Shown here: positions 20,240 through 30,526 of the stretch, one piece after another
How positions within the stretch are numbered: the stretch's first letter is position 1
How the letters are laid out: each line of letters opens with the position of its first letter
From: Zea mays
Taxonomy: Eukaryota; Streptophyta; Magnoliopsida; Poales; Poaceae
DNA length: 64,000 bases
Direction of reading: 5' to 3'
Assembly (NCBI RefSeq): GCF_902167145.1
Contig: NC_050105.1
Span: 121,847,898 to 121,911,897 of the forward strand
Notes under the pieces: generated by a model
Told to the model about the DNA's origin: nothing
Seen by the model: only the letters and a program-made list of their open reading frames with translations
Databases searched by the model: none
Made by a program: the position numbers and the translations under genes

Positions 20240-22864
20240 CCTTGTTCTTAGGTACCCATACAGTCTTGGGTCCTTTGATGTTAGAAACAAGCACCTTGGG
20301 TACCCAAACACAAGTCTTGGAGCCCTTGTGTTTGCCCCCAACATATTTGGCAACTACTTTACCTGATTTGTTAGTTAAAACATACGATGCATCAAAAGTC
20401 TTAAATGAAATGTTAGGTTCATTTGATGCAGTAGGAGTTTTTTAGGCAATTTAACATGGGTTGATTGCCTAGAGCTAGAAGCCTCATTCTTATAAATAAA
20501 AGCATGATGGGAAACAAAATGAGATTTTTTAGCATGAATTCTCCTAATTTTATGTTCGGGATAACCAGCAGGATATAAAATATAGCCCTCGTTATCCTGA
20601 ACCATGGGAGCCTTGCCCTTAACAAAATTAGACAATGTTTTAGGGGCATTAAGTTTGACATTGCTTCCCTGTTGGAAACCAATGCCATCCTTGATGCCAG
20701 GGCGTCTCCCATTATAGAGCACGCTTGTAGCAAATTTAAATTTTTCATTCTCTATCTCATGCTCATTGATTTTACTAGTTAATTAAGCTATATGATCATT
20801 TTGTTGTGTAATCAAAGCAAGGTGATCATGAATAGCATCAATATTGATATCTCTACATCTAGTACAAATAGTGACATGATCAACAGTAGATGTAGAGGGT
20901 TTGCGTACATTTAATTCATCTATCTTAGATTTTAGCATGGCATTTTCATCTCTAAGATAGGAAATAGAATCATTGCAAATATTTAAATATTTTGCCTTAG
21001 AAATTAATTTATCATTCTCAGTTCTAAGGCTAGAAATTGTTTCATTCAATTTATCAATCTTAGCAATTAAACTAGCATTTTCATTTCTAAGATTGGCAAT
21101 TGAATCATGACAAACATTTGATTTTTCAATCTTAGCAATTAAACTAACATTCTCAGTTCTAAGGTTGGAAATAGTGTCATGGCACATGCTAAGCCCCTTA
21201 GTCAAATTTTCACATTTTTCAACTTCTTGAGCATAAGCATTTTTAACTTTAACATGTTTTTTGTTTTCCTTAATAAGGAATTCCTCTTGGCTATCCAAGA
21301 GTTCATCCTTCTTATGAATAGCACCTATTAATTCATTCAATTTTTCTTTCTATTGCATGTTAAGGTTGGCAAAAGGGTAAGCAAATCATCCTCATCTTCA
21401 CTAGAGCTACCTTCATCATTAGATGTTGTATATTTTGTGGAGGCTCTAGATTTTACCTTCTTCCTTTTCTCGTCCTTTGGCATGAGGCACTTGTAGCCGA
21501 CGTTGGGGAATAGAAGACACTTGTTGGCGGCGATGTTTGCGGCATCCTCGTCGGAGGAGTCGGTGGAGCTCATGTCGGAGTCCCATTCCCGACACACGTG
21601 GGCATCGCCGCCCTTATTCTTGTAGTACTTCTTCTTTTACTTCTTCCTCCCCTTCTTGTCGTTGTCCCTGTCACTATCAATAGACATAGGGCATTTAGCG
21701 ATAAAATGACCGGGCTTACCACATTTGTAGCACACCCTCTTGGAGCGGGGTTTGTAGTCCTTCCCCCTCCTTTGCTTGAGGATTTGACAGAAGCTCTTGA
21801 TGATGAGCGCCATCTCCTCGTTGTCGAGCTTGGAGGCGTTGATGGGGAGCCTACTTGATGTAGACTCTTCTTTCTTTTCCTCTGTCGCTTTGAATGCGAC
21901 GGGTTGCACCTCGGGTGTGGAGGTGCCGCCTTGCTCCAAGTTGACTATTTGTTTGGAGCCTTTGATCATCAATTCAAAGCTCACAAACTTTACTATAACC
22001 TCCTCGGGAGACATTAGCTTATATCTAGGATCACCATGTATTAATTGAACTTGCGTAGGATTGTGAAAAACGAGTGATCTTAGAATAACCTTGACCATTT
22101 CATGGTCATCCCATTTGGTGCTCTTGAGGTTGCGCACTTGGTTGACCAAGGTCTTGAGCCGGTTGTACATCGCTTGTGGCTCCTCTCCTTGGTTGAGGAC
22201 GAATCGACCGAGCTCCCCCTCGATCGTCTCCTGCTTGGAGCTTGGTGATCTTTGTCACCTCACCCCCTTCGTGCGTGGTTTTGAGCATGTCCCAAATCTC
22301 CTTGGCACTCTTCAACCCTTGCACCTTATTATACTCCTCTCGACATAGAGAGGCGAGGAGTATAGTGGTGGCTTGGGAATTGAAGTGCCGGATTTGGGTG
22401 ACCTCGTCCGAGTCGTAGCCCTCGTCCCCCATGGATGGTGCCTGCGCTCCAAACTCAACAATATCGCATATACTTGTGTGGAGTGAGGTTAGGAGATGCC
22501 TCATTTTATCACTCCACGTACAATAGTCCTCACCATAAAAAACCGGTGGTTTGCCTAATGGGACAGAAAGTAAAGGAGCACATTTGGAAATGCGGGGATA
22601 GCATAGGGGGATCTTACTAAACTTCTAGCGCTCATGGCACTTATAAGTGATGGATGCGATGTCCGAGCCGAAGGTGGAGGGCGACGAAGAGTCGGTCTCG
22701 TAGTAGACCACTTTCTTCATCTTTTTCTTCTTGTCGCCACTCCGATGCGACTTGACGTGGGGAGGTGGTTCCTCCCTTCCTTTGGCGCCGGACTCCCTTG
22801 ATGGAGCCTTCCCGTGGCTTGTGACCGTTTCCATCTCCCTCTTGGCGGATCCTCCCGACATCAC
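20240..22864 (-). pseudogene. gag: Sirevirus gag pseudogene
   Basis: Starts at an ATG at about 22861-22863 (MSGGSAKREMETV), closely matching the start of the gag at 39333. It contains a UBN2-type gag region, a zinc knuckle CYKCGKPGHFIAKC (C-x2-C-x4-H-x4-C) near 21690-21735, and a long coiled-coil segment with repeated ENASLIAKI-like heptads (20783-21340). At least four frame breaks or stops interrupt it. Confidence 0.8.
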
Positions 22865-22889
22865 TTCGAGTGGTTAGACTCTAATGAAG

Positions 22890-22909
22890 TATCGGGCTCT
22901 GATACCAAT
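22890..22909 (-). other. Primer binding site of the - strand Sirevirus
   Basis: On the - strand, TTGGTATCAGAGCCCGATAC directly follows the LTR end. TGGTATCAGAGC is the canonical initiator tRNA-Met primer site of copia elements. Confidence 0.85.
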
Positions 22910-24008
22910 TGAAAGTCGCCTAGAGGGGGTGGATAGGCGGAAACTGAAATTTACAAACTTAAGCACACTATAAGCTTGGGTTAGCGTTAGAATAAAATCC
23001 GAGTCCGAGAGAGAGGGGAAAACAAATCAACCAAGAAAATAAAGCGGATGACACAGTGATTTGTTTTACCGAGGTTCGGTTCTGAAGAACCTAGTCCCCG
23101 TTGAGGTGGTCACAAAGACCGGGTCTCTTTCAACCCTTTCCCTCTCTCAAATGTTCACTTAGACTGAGTGAGGCTTCTTCCTTAATCTCATGGGTCACTT
23201 AGACCCCGCAAGGACCACCACATAATTGGTGTCTCTTGCCTCGCTTACAAAGCACTTGAGAGTCAGAAGTGAGAAAGAAAAGAAAGCCAAGCCAAGCAAA
23301 CAAGAGCAACAAGAAACACAATTGATCCTCTCACAAGTCCTAATGCACTAGAATTGAATTGGGGACTTTGATCGGATCAGTGGCTTTGATTTGTGTCTTG
23401 GAGTGTTGCACTTTGCTATTGTATTGAATGAGGAGTAGTGAATGGTTGGAGTATCGATGGGCGCACCGGACAGTCTGGTGCACCAACCACGTCACCCAAT
23501 CGTTTGGGTTCTAACGCAGTCGACCGTTGGAGCGCTGACTCCTGGTTGCACCGGGCAGCCCGGTGCCACACCGAACAGGCACTGTTCATTGTCCGGTGCG
23601 CCTTTGCTCTGACTTCTGCCGCGACCTGTAGCGATGTCAGTGGTACTGTGCAGTCGACCGTTGCGCCAAGAGTCGTTGCTCCGCTTGGTGCACCGGACAG
23701 TCCGGTGGCACACCGGACAGTCCGGTGAATTAAAGCGAAGTGGCGCTGGAGAGACCCGAAGGTGAAGTGTTCGGAGTGGTACGACCCTGGTGCACCGGAC
23801 AGTCCGGTGCACCAGACCAGGGTTATCTTCGGTTTCTTTTGCTCCTTTCTTTTGAACCCTAACTTTGATCTTTTTATTGGTTTGTGTTGAAACTTTATGC
23901 ACCTGGAAAATATATAATCTAGATCAAACTAGTTAGTCCAATTATTTGTGTTGGGCATTCAACACCAAAATTACTTATAGGAAAAGGTTAAACCCTATTT
24001 CCCTTTCA
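22910..24008 (-). repeat. 5' LTR of the - strand Sirevirus
   Basis: 1,099 bp, TGAAAG...CTTTCA ends. It holds many CACCGGACAGTCCGGTG-type palindromes (23460-23820), as in the Sirevirus LTRs at 37954 and 46068. Confidence 0.85.
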
Positions 24009-24015
24009 TCAATGA

Positions 24016-24696
24016 TGTTGGGGACTTGTTCTCAAATGCTATGAATTAAGAACGAGGCAACATAGAAAGAAGTTAATGGTTAATGCCCTTCGTCCTTCAA
24101 AGCATTATTTCCCTTATGATATAACGATCTTCGGACGAAGGTCAGGAAGGACATACCATCATCATCACAGTTTACATTGATAAAAGGAGAAGGATTTGAA
24201 ACATGAGAGAATAACATGAATGATCACATAACATTACTTACATGTCCTTATTGTATAATCATGGATGAATAAGAACAATAATGAAATACATTTGTACCTT
24301 CGGCTTGACAGAAGGTGAAAGTACAAGTGTGACGCACGAGCGAGTAAAAGACAGCGTGAACAGTACGGGGGTAATGTTCATCTATTTATAGGCACAGGGC
24401 GCAGCCTGTGTAAAATTACATTCATGCCCTTTATGTTTACTATTGACTTAAGGACAATCCACCGAGGACTAGATAACCTTTTCCCCTTTAAGTCGGTTTC
24501 TCTTTCTACCATTGAGCCGAAGCACCCTTGCGCGTATAGTCTTATCCCAAGTCTGCGTCAACCTTCGTCTTGACCATGTTTTCCATTTTGTGTATAGTTT
24601 CATCCCAAGTCTGAAGGTACCTGTATGTATATTACACTTGGGAAACATTGTTAAATCATGTTTTTGAGGACCTTCGGAAGACGAAGGCCCCCAACA
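24016..24696 (-). repeat. 3' LTR of Zeon-like element 2
   Basis: 681 bp. It carries a local replacement near 24535-24554, TATAGTCTTATCCCAAGTCT, that duplicates a motif found 60-70 bp further on. The other LTR has unrelated sequence at that spot (54770-54780). Confidence 0.9.
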
Positions 24697-24709
24697 GTAG
24701 CCCCTCGCA
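24697..24709 (-). other. Polypurine tract of Zeon-like element 2
   Basis: On the - strand, TGCGAGGGGCTAC adjoins the 3' LTR, the same as the tract at 7193-7205. Confidence 0.7.
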
Positions 24710-24882
24710 GTATTAATTTGTTATAACAACGAATTCAGACTGCGACATGAACGAAGGCCTTAAGCCGAAGGTCCAAAAAAACATCTTCCCTTTGCTAGAA
24801 TAGCAACAATCATTGACAGACGGGGCCCTCCAAGCAACAACCAATGACAGACGGGGCCCTCCAATTTGCAGCGTACTAGGCG

Positions 24883-24890
24883 TATAAATA
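24883..24890 (+). promoter_or_regulatory. TATA box of the antisense gene, copy 2
   Basis: TATAAATA about 140-155 bp upstream of the coding start and at the same relative place as 7049-7056 in the other copy. Confidence 0.65.
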
Positions 24891-25037
24891 TGAACTCAAA
24901 TCGGCTGCATTTGATACGCTGTTTCTGCCATTTGCATTATTTTCTCAAACTTTTAGCTCTTGCTCACTGGCGCTCGTTATTTTTTCAAGCTTTTTGAGCT
25001 TCGGTTAAAAACACGTTTTTACCATGTCTGGGGAAAA

Positions 25038-27455
25038 ATGACTGAGAAGGAGAGGCTGACTGCGGAGACGAAGCTGTTTGAGGAGAAGAAGGCTGTGGAT
25101 CCTTATATTGCTGGAATTATTGAGTCGATGGCAAAGACAAACACAGAGAAAATTACTAAAGAGATATTGGAAGGTTTATCTGAAGATACTGGTGACAGCG
25201 ATAGCTATGATGTGGAGAGTGGGGATGAAGATTCTGAAGATCGGCCCTGGCGGCCAAGCCATGCTGTCTTCAGAAAATCGACCATTAAACAGAGTCATCT
25301 TGAGAACATGAGAGGAAGGTACTTTTGGGACATGTCTATTGTGAGGGCTGGCGGAGACAACAACGTCCCTGCCCCTAAGGAAAACGAAGTTGTTATTTAC
25401 CAAAGCTTCTTCAAGGCTGGACTTCGGTTCCCTTTGAGCAAGTTTGTAGTTGAAGTGCTGAAAATCTACCAGATCTTCCTTCATCAGATTACCCCCAAAG
25501 CTATAATGAGGATGGGGATTTTTGTCTGGGCTGTAAGGAGTCAAGGGCTAGAGCCAAGCACGAAGTGCTTCTGCAGTATGCACAAACTTTTATATGAGAT
25601 GAAGGCTACTGGCAAAGAACAGTATCACAACATCTTCGGTTGTTATGGATTCATTGCTCACCCTAACACAAGCCACCCGGTGCCAACATTTCGGAAGAGA
25701 TGGCCCGAGGCCTGGATGGAAGAGTGGTTTTATGTGAAGAATGATTTAAAGGGAAGGGAAGACATTAAAGAAATCATCATGCGCCCCATCTGGTCCCGCT
25801 TCGGCCTCCGAAGGCCGAAGGTGGAAATTGATGACACTGTCGAAGCGTGTCAGAGGGCTTTCAGCACTATTTGCTCCTTCATTGGCACAAGAGATTTGAT
25901 TCAAGAACATATAGCCTTCAGGGTATGGCCACTTGTGGAAAGCTGGGAAATGCCGAAGGAGACCGCCACTGATTCTAATGATGGTGGACTGGTCCGTCTG
26001 AAATATACCTTTAGATTTAGGGAGAAGTTTGATGAGCCAAACGACGATTGGCTGAAGTGTATTGAAGCTACCAACAATGAGTTGCTTGGAGCTTACTCCA
26101 AGGCCGAAGATAATGCTCTGTCCGCAGCCTTCAGAGGTCGAGGGAAGAAAAGACTGAACAAGGTTTTTGACGCGATCGGCTTTATATACCCCGATTATCG
26201 CTACCCACTGCGAGGACAAGAGAAAAAGAGGAAGATTGCTGCTTCGGTCACCCCAACTGAGCCTGTGCCGAAGAGCAAAAAGGTTAAGGTTCTGACTCAC
26301 CGGTCGCGTTACATTGAACCAGCCGTGGTGCCTGAATTTGGCGCAAAGTCCACTCCAGCAACCGAAGCAACACAGGCTGCTTCAATTACACAGAGCGCCG
26401 AAGAGCCCACCGTAATGCCGAAGACGCATATAGTCAAGGCAGTCGAAGATAAGGTTGATAAGGCTGAAGGGTCAAAGGTTGAAAAAATGATGCAAGTGCC
26501 AAAACTTCAGAGCCCTCCGACAGAGGCAACACTGTCGAAGGTGCAAAAGGCTTCTGCTGCAACTCCCAAGAGGAGGAGAATGGCCAACGTGTTGGATGCT
26601 GTGCTGGAAACTATGAAGGTTTTAAGCCCTGTTGCTACAAAGAAAGTTGCTGAAACTACAAAAACGCAGGCCGAAACCAAAACTAGGCAAGCAGAAACTG
26701 AAGCTGCGCTAGCTCAAACTGAAGCTGAAGCTGGGCCTTCAGTGCCCATCGAGATGGAGCTTGCTGATCCTAAGGAAAAAGACGATAGAACGGATTGCAT
26801 CTGAAAAAATCGAAGCTCCTGCTCCCGAAGCTTCGAACAAAAGCATTGACTATATTATTCATCATGCTTCGGAAAAAGAACTATCCCAAGAAGAAATGTT
26901 AGAAGCACGACACTACGCCCAAAATTGAAATATCCAAAGGGGGCGTTAGTGTTCAATGGTAGTGACGAAGAAGATTTTCTATACTGTCTCCCGGATAACA
27001 AAGAAATATCCGTTTGCCGAGAGATAGGTAAAAGCATCGGATTTCTGAAGCTGGAAGACAACCTTTCGATTTTGTCGAAAGATGAACTTGCTGACAGCCT
27101 CGCATACAGTAGCATAAAGGTATAAAAGTTAGCTTTGAACTTGAAAATAAGGTATTTCATTTGTCATACTCAATTCTTTCCTCCTCTTGCAGGGCTTAAT
27201 TCTTAGTAATGCCCTTAGGACGCAGAAAAATATTGAAGACGAAGGCTATACGATGGCTTTGAACAACCTTCGTTCAGAGGTGATTGAATTGAGAACCGAA
27301 GGTCTTGAAAAAGACAAAATCTATATTTCTCTGGTTAATAAAGTGAAAGAAGACGAAGCTAGTTTCAAAGCTCAGGCCGAAGCCCAAAAGGTTGAAATTG
27401 AAGACCTTCGAAGGCAACTGGCCGAAGCTAAGGAAAAATGCGTACTCGCAGAAGC
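25038..27455 (+). pseudogene. Antisense Transposase_28-like gene of Zeon-like element 2, 5' part
   Basis: Homologue of the gene at 3678-6918. The frame is open from ATG 25038 to 26804 (589 codons). It contains the Transposase_28-like block (FPLSKFVVEVLKIYQIFLHQ, IFVWAVRSQGLEP, WMEEWFYVKNDL), then a lysine-rich middle with PKSKKVKVLTHRSRYIEP. An earlier ATG (25024) is out of frame. Two small frameshifts follow, near 26780 and 26920. Exon 1 ends at 27119; a 74-bp intron (27120-27193, GT...TTGCAG) interrupts at the same codon position as intron 1 in the other copy. Exon 2 starts at 27194 with GLILSNALRTQKNIEDEG, enters a coiled coil and is cut at 27455 by the Grande insertion; it resumes at 50947. 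Confidence 0.8.
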
Positions 27456-28084
27456 TGTCGGTGTTTTGGGTCCGACCGCACACCCAGGGTTGCCCCTCAA
27501 GGTGTTTTAGGAGTAGGACGATGTCGCCGACTGTAGCTAAATGGTTCGTGCCGGATGCACGAGGAACAATGGACAGTGTTTACAGGTTCGGGCCGCTTTG
27601 AGATGCGTAACACCCTACGTCCTGGCGAGTGTGCTTTATGTGACGGGTTACAAGGTAGTTCTCTGAAGCTAGAGCGTAGAGAGATGGAGTGGATGGCTGA
27701 GTAATGGGATCGATCGTTCTGAAGGGGTGCCCCCTAGGCCTTATATATTCGACCGTGGGGCGATACATGTGGATATGATAACAATGTGCACCTAAAAGAT
27801 AGTGAACCGTTTTAGTCTATCTTCCTATGATTCTGCTGACTTATCCTCGCCTGGTTCCGTCGTACGGGGCTCCAGCGCGGGAAAGTCGGATCTTCTGTTG
27901 CGGTCGCTTGCTCAACGCTGTGGGGCCGTCCGGGTTTGCGCCAACCCGGCCTTATGTCGATCTGCTTCACTGGTCGTTCCTCCCCAGGCCCATGAAGGAG
28001 TGACCTCACGAGTTATTGGGCCCTTGGGCCTTCCGTGAGGTCTTTTATCCTTCCAGTGGACCCGGGGGATATCTGTCCCCCACA
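27456..28084 (-). repeat. 3' LTR of Grande-like element
   Basis: 629 bp; in + orientation it starts TGTCGGTGTTTTGGG and ends CTGTCCCCCACA. The partner LTR starts TATCAGTG, so its terminal TG has mutated. Confidence 0.9.
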
Positions 28085-28100
28085 AGCCCCCGATCTTCGG
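28085..28100 (-). other. Polypurine tract of Grande-like element
   Basis: On the - strand, GAAGATCGGGGGCT directly precedes the 3' LTR. Confidence 0.65.
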
Positions 28101-29028
28101 GCTGATTTTGAGATAATCAGCCCAAAGATCCTAGGTCCGGCTTGCGGTCTTTGTTTATGATAAGAAATGCTTTCCAAGCAGTCTGGTAAAAATGATGTTT
28201 TACTGTCTCCTTCTGATTTAATCACTCGTAAACTGGAGCCTTGTTTCATGCTTGTGCCTTAGAGGTCGGCATTTCATTTTGTAGGACCCTGAACTTCATT
28301 GGGTGCACTGGAGGTGCACCCAATGTGTGTAGCCCTCGAGCTTCGAGTGGATTTTGGAAAATAATCCACTTGAAGGTCTTCATTTCGTGTCTTTTTGCTG
28401 AGGGTCATCTTTTCTTTTTTTGGGTGCCTTAGAAGTCGGCATTATGTCATCCATATTATGCTTTAGAGGTCAGCATTACGTCATCAATATTATGCTTCAG
28501 AGGTCAGCTTGTATTTTGTCTTTTGCAGCCGAGTTCGTGATCCGCCCATATCTTTCTAGGTGGTGCAATTTATTTGCTCTGCGACTGATTGGACATTTGA
28601 TGGACGTTCCCTGGCTAGTCTTCACGTCGCTTCTATCGGTCAGATTTTGTACTTCACCGGCTATATTTGGCTTTCCTTTGATCCTTACTGATATCTCATT
28701 TTTGTCTTGAGGTATTCATTGCATGCCCTGCACGGATGTGACAGTTTTGAAAAATATACTGATAATTCCTGGGCGTCCCCCCAATGGGTGTGGGCAAGGG
28801 ACGGCTTGGTACGCTGAGTGTTTTAGCCGGCTGCTTCTGAGTAGTAATGTGATGTGACGGCGGGCATAATCATATCATCCGCGCTGTTGACTGGAGTCCC
28901 AATGGGTGTTGCGTTGCATGAAACGGCGTCAGCCGCCTGACGTGTCTTCAGACGGGTTGAAGTGTGTATTGAATGCTTCGCGACTGTTAAGTGACCGTGG
29001 TTGGAGGTGAGCGGTTGCCTTCTTCTTC
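28101..29028. other. Grande 3' spacer, no gene
   Basis: Non-coding spacer between the polypurine tract and the + strand promoter at 29029. It contains diverged copies of GAGGTCGGCATT/GAGGTCAGC (near 28262, 28432, 28466, 28500), a loose repeat. I see no coding region. Confidence 0.5.
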
Positions 29029-29037
29029 TATAAATAG
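29029..29037 (+). promoter_or_regulatory. TATA box upstream of the small acidic antisense gene
   Basis: TATAAATAG, 87 bp upstream of the ATG at 29116, with a pyrimidine-rich stretch between them that looks like a plant leader. Confidence 0.6.
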
Positions 29038-29115
29038 TGCCTTTGCCTCTCTGGTTTTTTCACATCTCTTGTTGTTCTCCGCTGCTTGTTTTCTTCCTCT
29101 CCTTGCATTTCCACC

Positions 29116-29547
29116 ATGGGCAAGAACAACAAACGCAAGCGCGAGCCGACTCCTCCATCGGAGGACTTTGGCGACTCGGAATACTCGGAGGAGGAGTTCT
29201 CCTCTGAGTCCGAGGGGTCTCCAGCTCCCGTCTCTCCCCCAGCGTCGTCCGATGACTCGGACGACTCTCAGGGGATTGCCGCGGAGGTCTGGACTTACAT
29301 CCGGGCCATCGAGCGCTCCGGGCTCGAGGGCTCGGATGAGTCAGAGTACTCCTCGGACGAGGAGGACTCGCCCGAGGAGGACGGCGATGACGACGACAAC
29401 GACGACGACGACGGAGGCGATGGCGGCGGTGACGGTGACGACGGCGGCAGGGGCGACAACGGCGACGACAAGGGTGGCAACGGCGGCAGCAGTAGGGGCG
29501 GCAGCGGCGGCGGCAGCAGCAAGGACAGCAACAAGGCCAGTGGCTAG
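29116..29547 (+). CDS. Small acidic Ser/Asp/Gly-rich protein, antisense to Grande
   Basis: 143 residues from an ATG in strong context (CCACCATGGG). The basic N-terminus (MGKNNKRKREP) could be a nuclear localisation signal. The middle is serine/glutamate-rich with EEEFSSESEGS, and AEVWTYIRAIERSGLEG is the only stretch likely to fold as a helix. The C-terminal 60 residues are almost entirely Asp, Gly, Ser and Asn. It lies on the strand opposite Grande gag/pol, between the 3' LTR and the larger antisense gene, with its own TATA box. Literature on Grande describes an opposite-strand 'gene 23' in this region; whether this or the larger gene corresponds to it I cannot tell. Low-complexity composition means a chance open frame is possible. 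Confidence 0.5.
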   Translation: MGKNNKRKREPTPPSEDFGDSEYSEEEFSSESEGSPAPVSPPASSDDSDDSQGIAAEVWTYIRAIERSGLEGSDESEYSSDEEDSPEEDGDDDDNDDDDGGDGGGDGDDGGRGDNGDDKGGNGGSSRGGSGGGSSKDSNKASG

Positions 29548-29985
29548 ATGCCACTGGTCTTTAGATGTTAGTATAGTATAATGTAATAATGTAGTAGTAT
29601 TAGTAGTGTAGAGTAGTATAGTGTAGCGTAGTAGTAGTAGTAGTAGCAGTAGGGAAGTATCAACTCATAATGAGTTGATTTGTAAGTACTGTTACTTCCC
29701 TTAATGAAGAATGACTTTGTCTCCTCCTGAACCAATTACTTTGCTTCGTAGTAAGTTGATCTCTTATTTGTGAAGTTGATTCATTCGGAATGGTAACTAA
29801 ATAACTCGGGCATCATATCGCCACTTCAGGGGTGATGGTCGAGCTATTATTGTCAACATTTATTGCATTTGAAATGGAGTCCGAGTGATGACGAAACCAT
29901 GTCAGCGTCGGAGTGACTGTTGACCACATCGGCGCTCTTAGAGGTGACAGCTGAGTGACTTGTGACGACACCAGTGTTTTTTAGA
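29548..29985. other. Grande spacer with TAG-rich microsatellite
   Basis: Immediately 3' of the acidic frame lies a run of GTAGTAGTAG-type repeats (29560-29660), then non-coding sequence leading into the 41-bp array. It could be the 3' UTR of the acidic gene. Confidence 0.5.
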
Positions 29986-30250
29986 GATAACCACCGAGCG
30001 ACTGAGAACATCGTCGGCGCTTTAGAGATAGCCGCCGAGCGACTGAAGACATCTTCGGCGCTTTAGAAATAGCCGCCGAGCGACTGAAGACGTCATCAGC
30101 ACTTTAGAGATAAATGCCGAGCGACTGGAGACATCGTTGGCGCTTTAGAGATAGCCGCCGAGCGACTGAAGACATCGTCAGCACTTTAGAGATAAATGTC
30201 AAGCGACTGGTGATAACGTTGGCGTTTTAGAAATAGCCGCCGAGTTAGAA
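29986..30250. repeat. Tandem array, 41-bp unit
   Basis: CGAGCGACTGAAGACATC...TTTAGAGATAGCCGC-type units recur at 30036, 30077, 30118 and 30159 (period 41), with weaker copies on either side and diverged ones to about 30360. It lies just upstream of the large antisense gene. Confidence 0.8.
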
Positions 30251-30526
30251 CGGGCCGTGTCGGCCACTTTGAGGATAATAGCCGAGTGACGATGTGGCAC
30301 ACCGGGGTTTTAGAAGTAGCTGCCGGGTGACGACGTGGCACGCCGGTGTTTTAGAAGTAACTGCTGGGTGCTGACTGGGCGCTTTTGGAAACGGTATCTG
30401 ACTCGGTAATATCCCGCATATACTGCGCTTTCAGCCGCCTCTACTTTCCGTGCCCTAGTTCTTGCTTTCTTGTTTCTAGATCCTCTCTGCAATTCGGCTC
30501 CCGCTCTGTTTGCCAGTAGAGTTGAG

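Larger units (their letters stand above)
17923..24008 (-). mobile_element. Internally deleted Sirevirus (Ji/Opie-like copia)
   Basis: Ends TGAAAGTCGCC (left) and CCCTTTCA (right) with a perfect TCAAT duplication at 17918-17922 and 24009-24013. The 5' LTR (22910-24008), primer site, gag and the first part of pol are present on the - strand. Most of reverse transcriptase, all RNase H and most of the 3' LTR are deleted. Because the outer duplication is intact, the loss happened after insertion. The overlapping LTR parts differ by very roughly 6%, so this is older than the other dated elements here. Confidence 0.85.

Noticed and set aside
28991..29581. Thr/Ala/Arg-rich 196-residue frame overlapping the acidic gene
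   Set aside because: Out-of-frame reading of the GC-rich acidic coding region; the 29116 frame has the better ATG context and TATA spacing.
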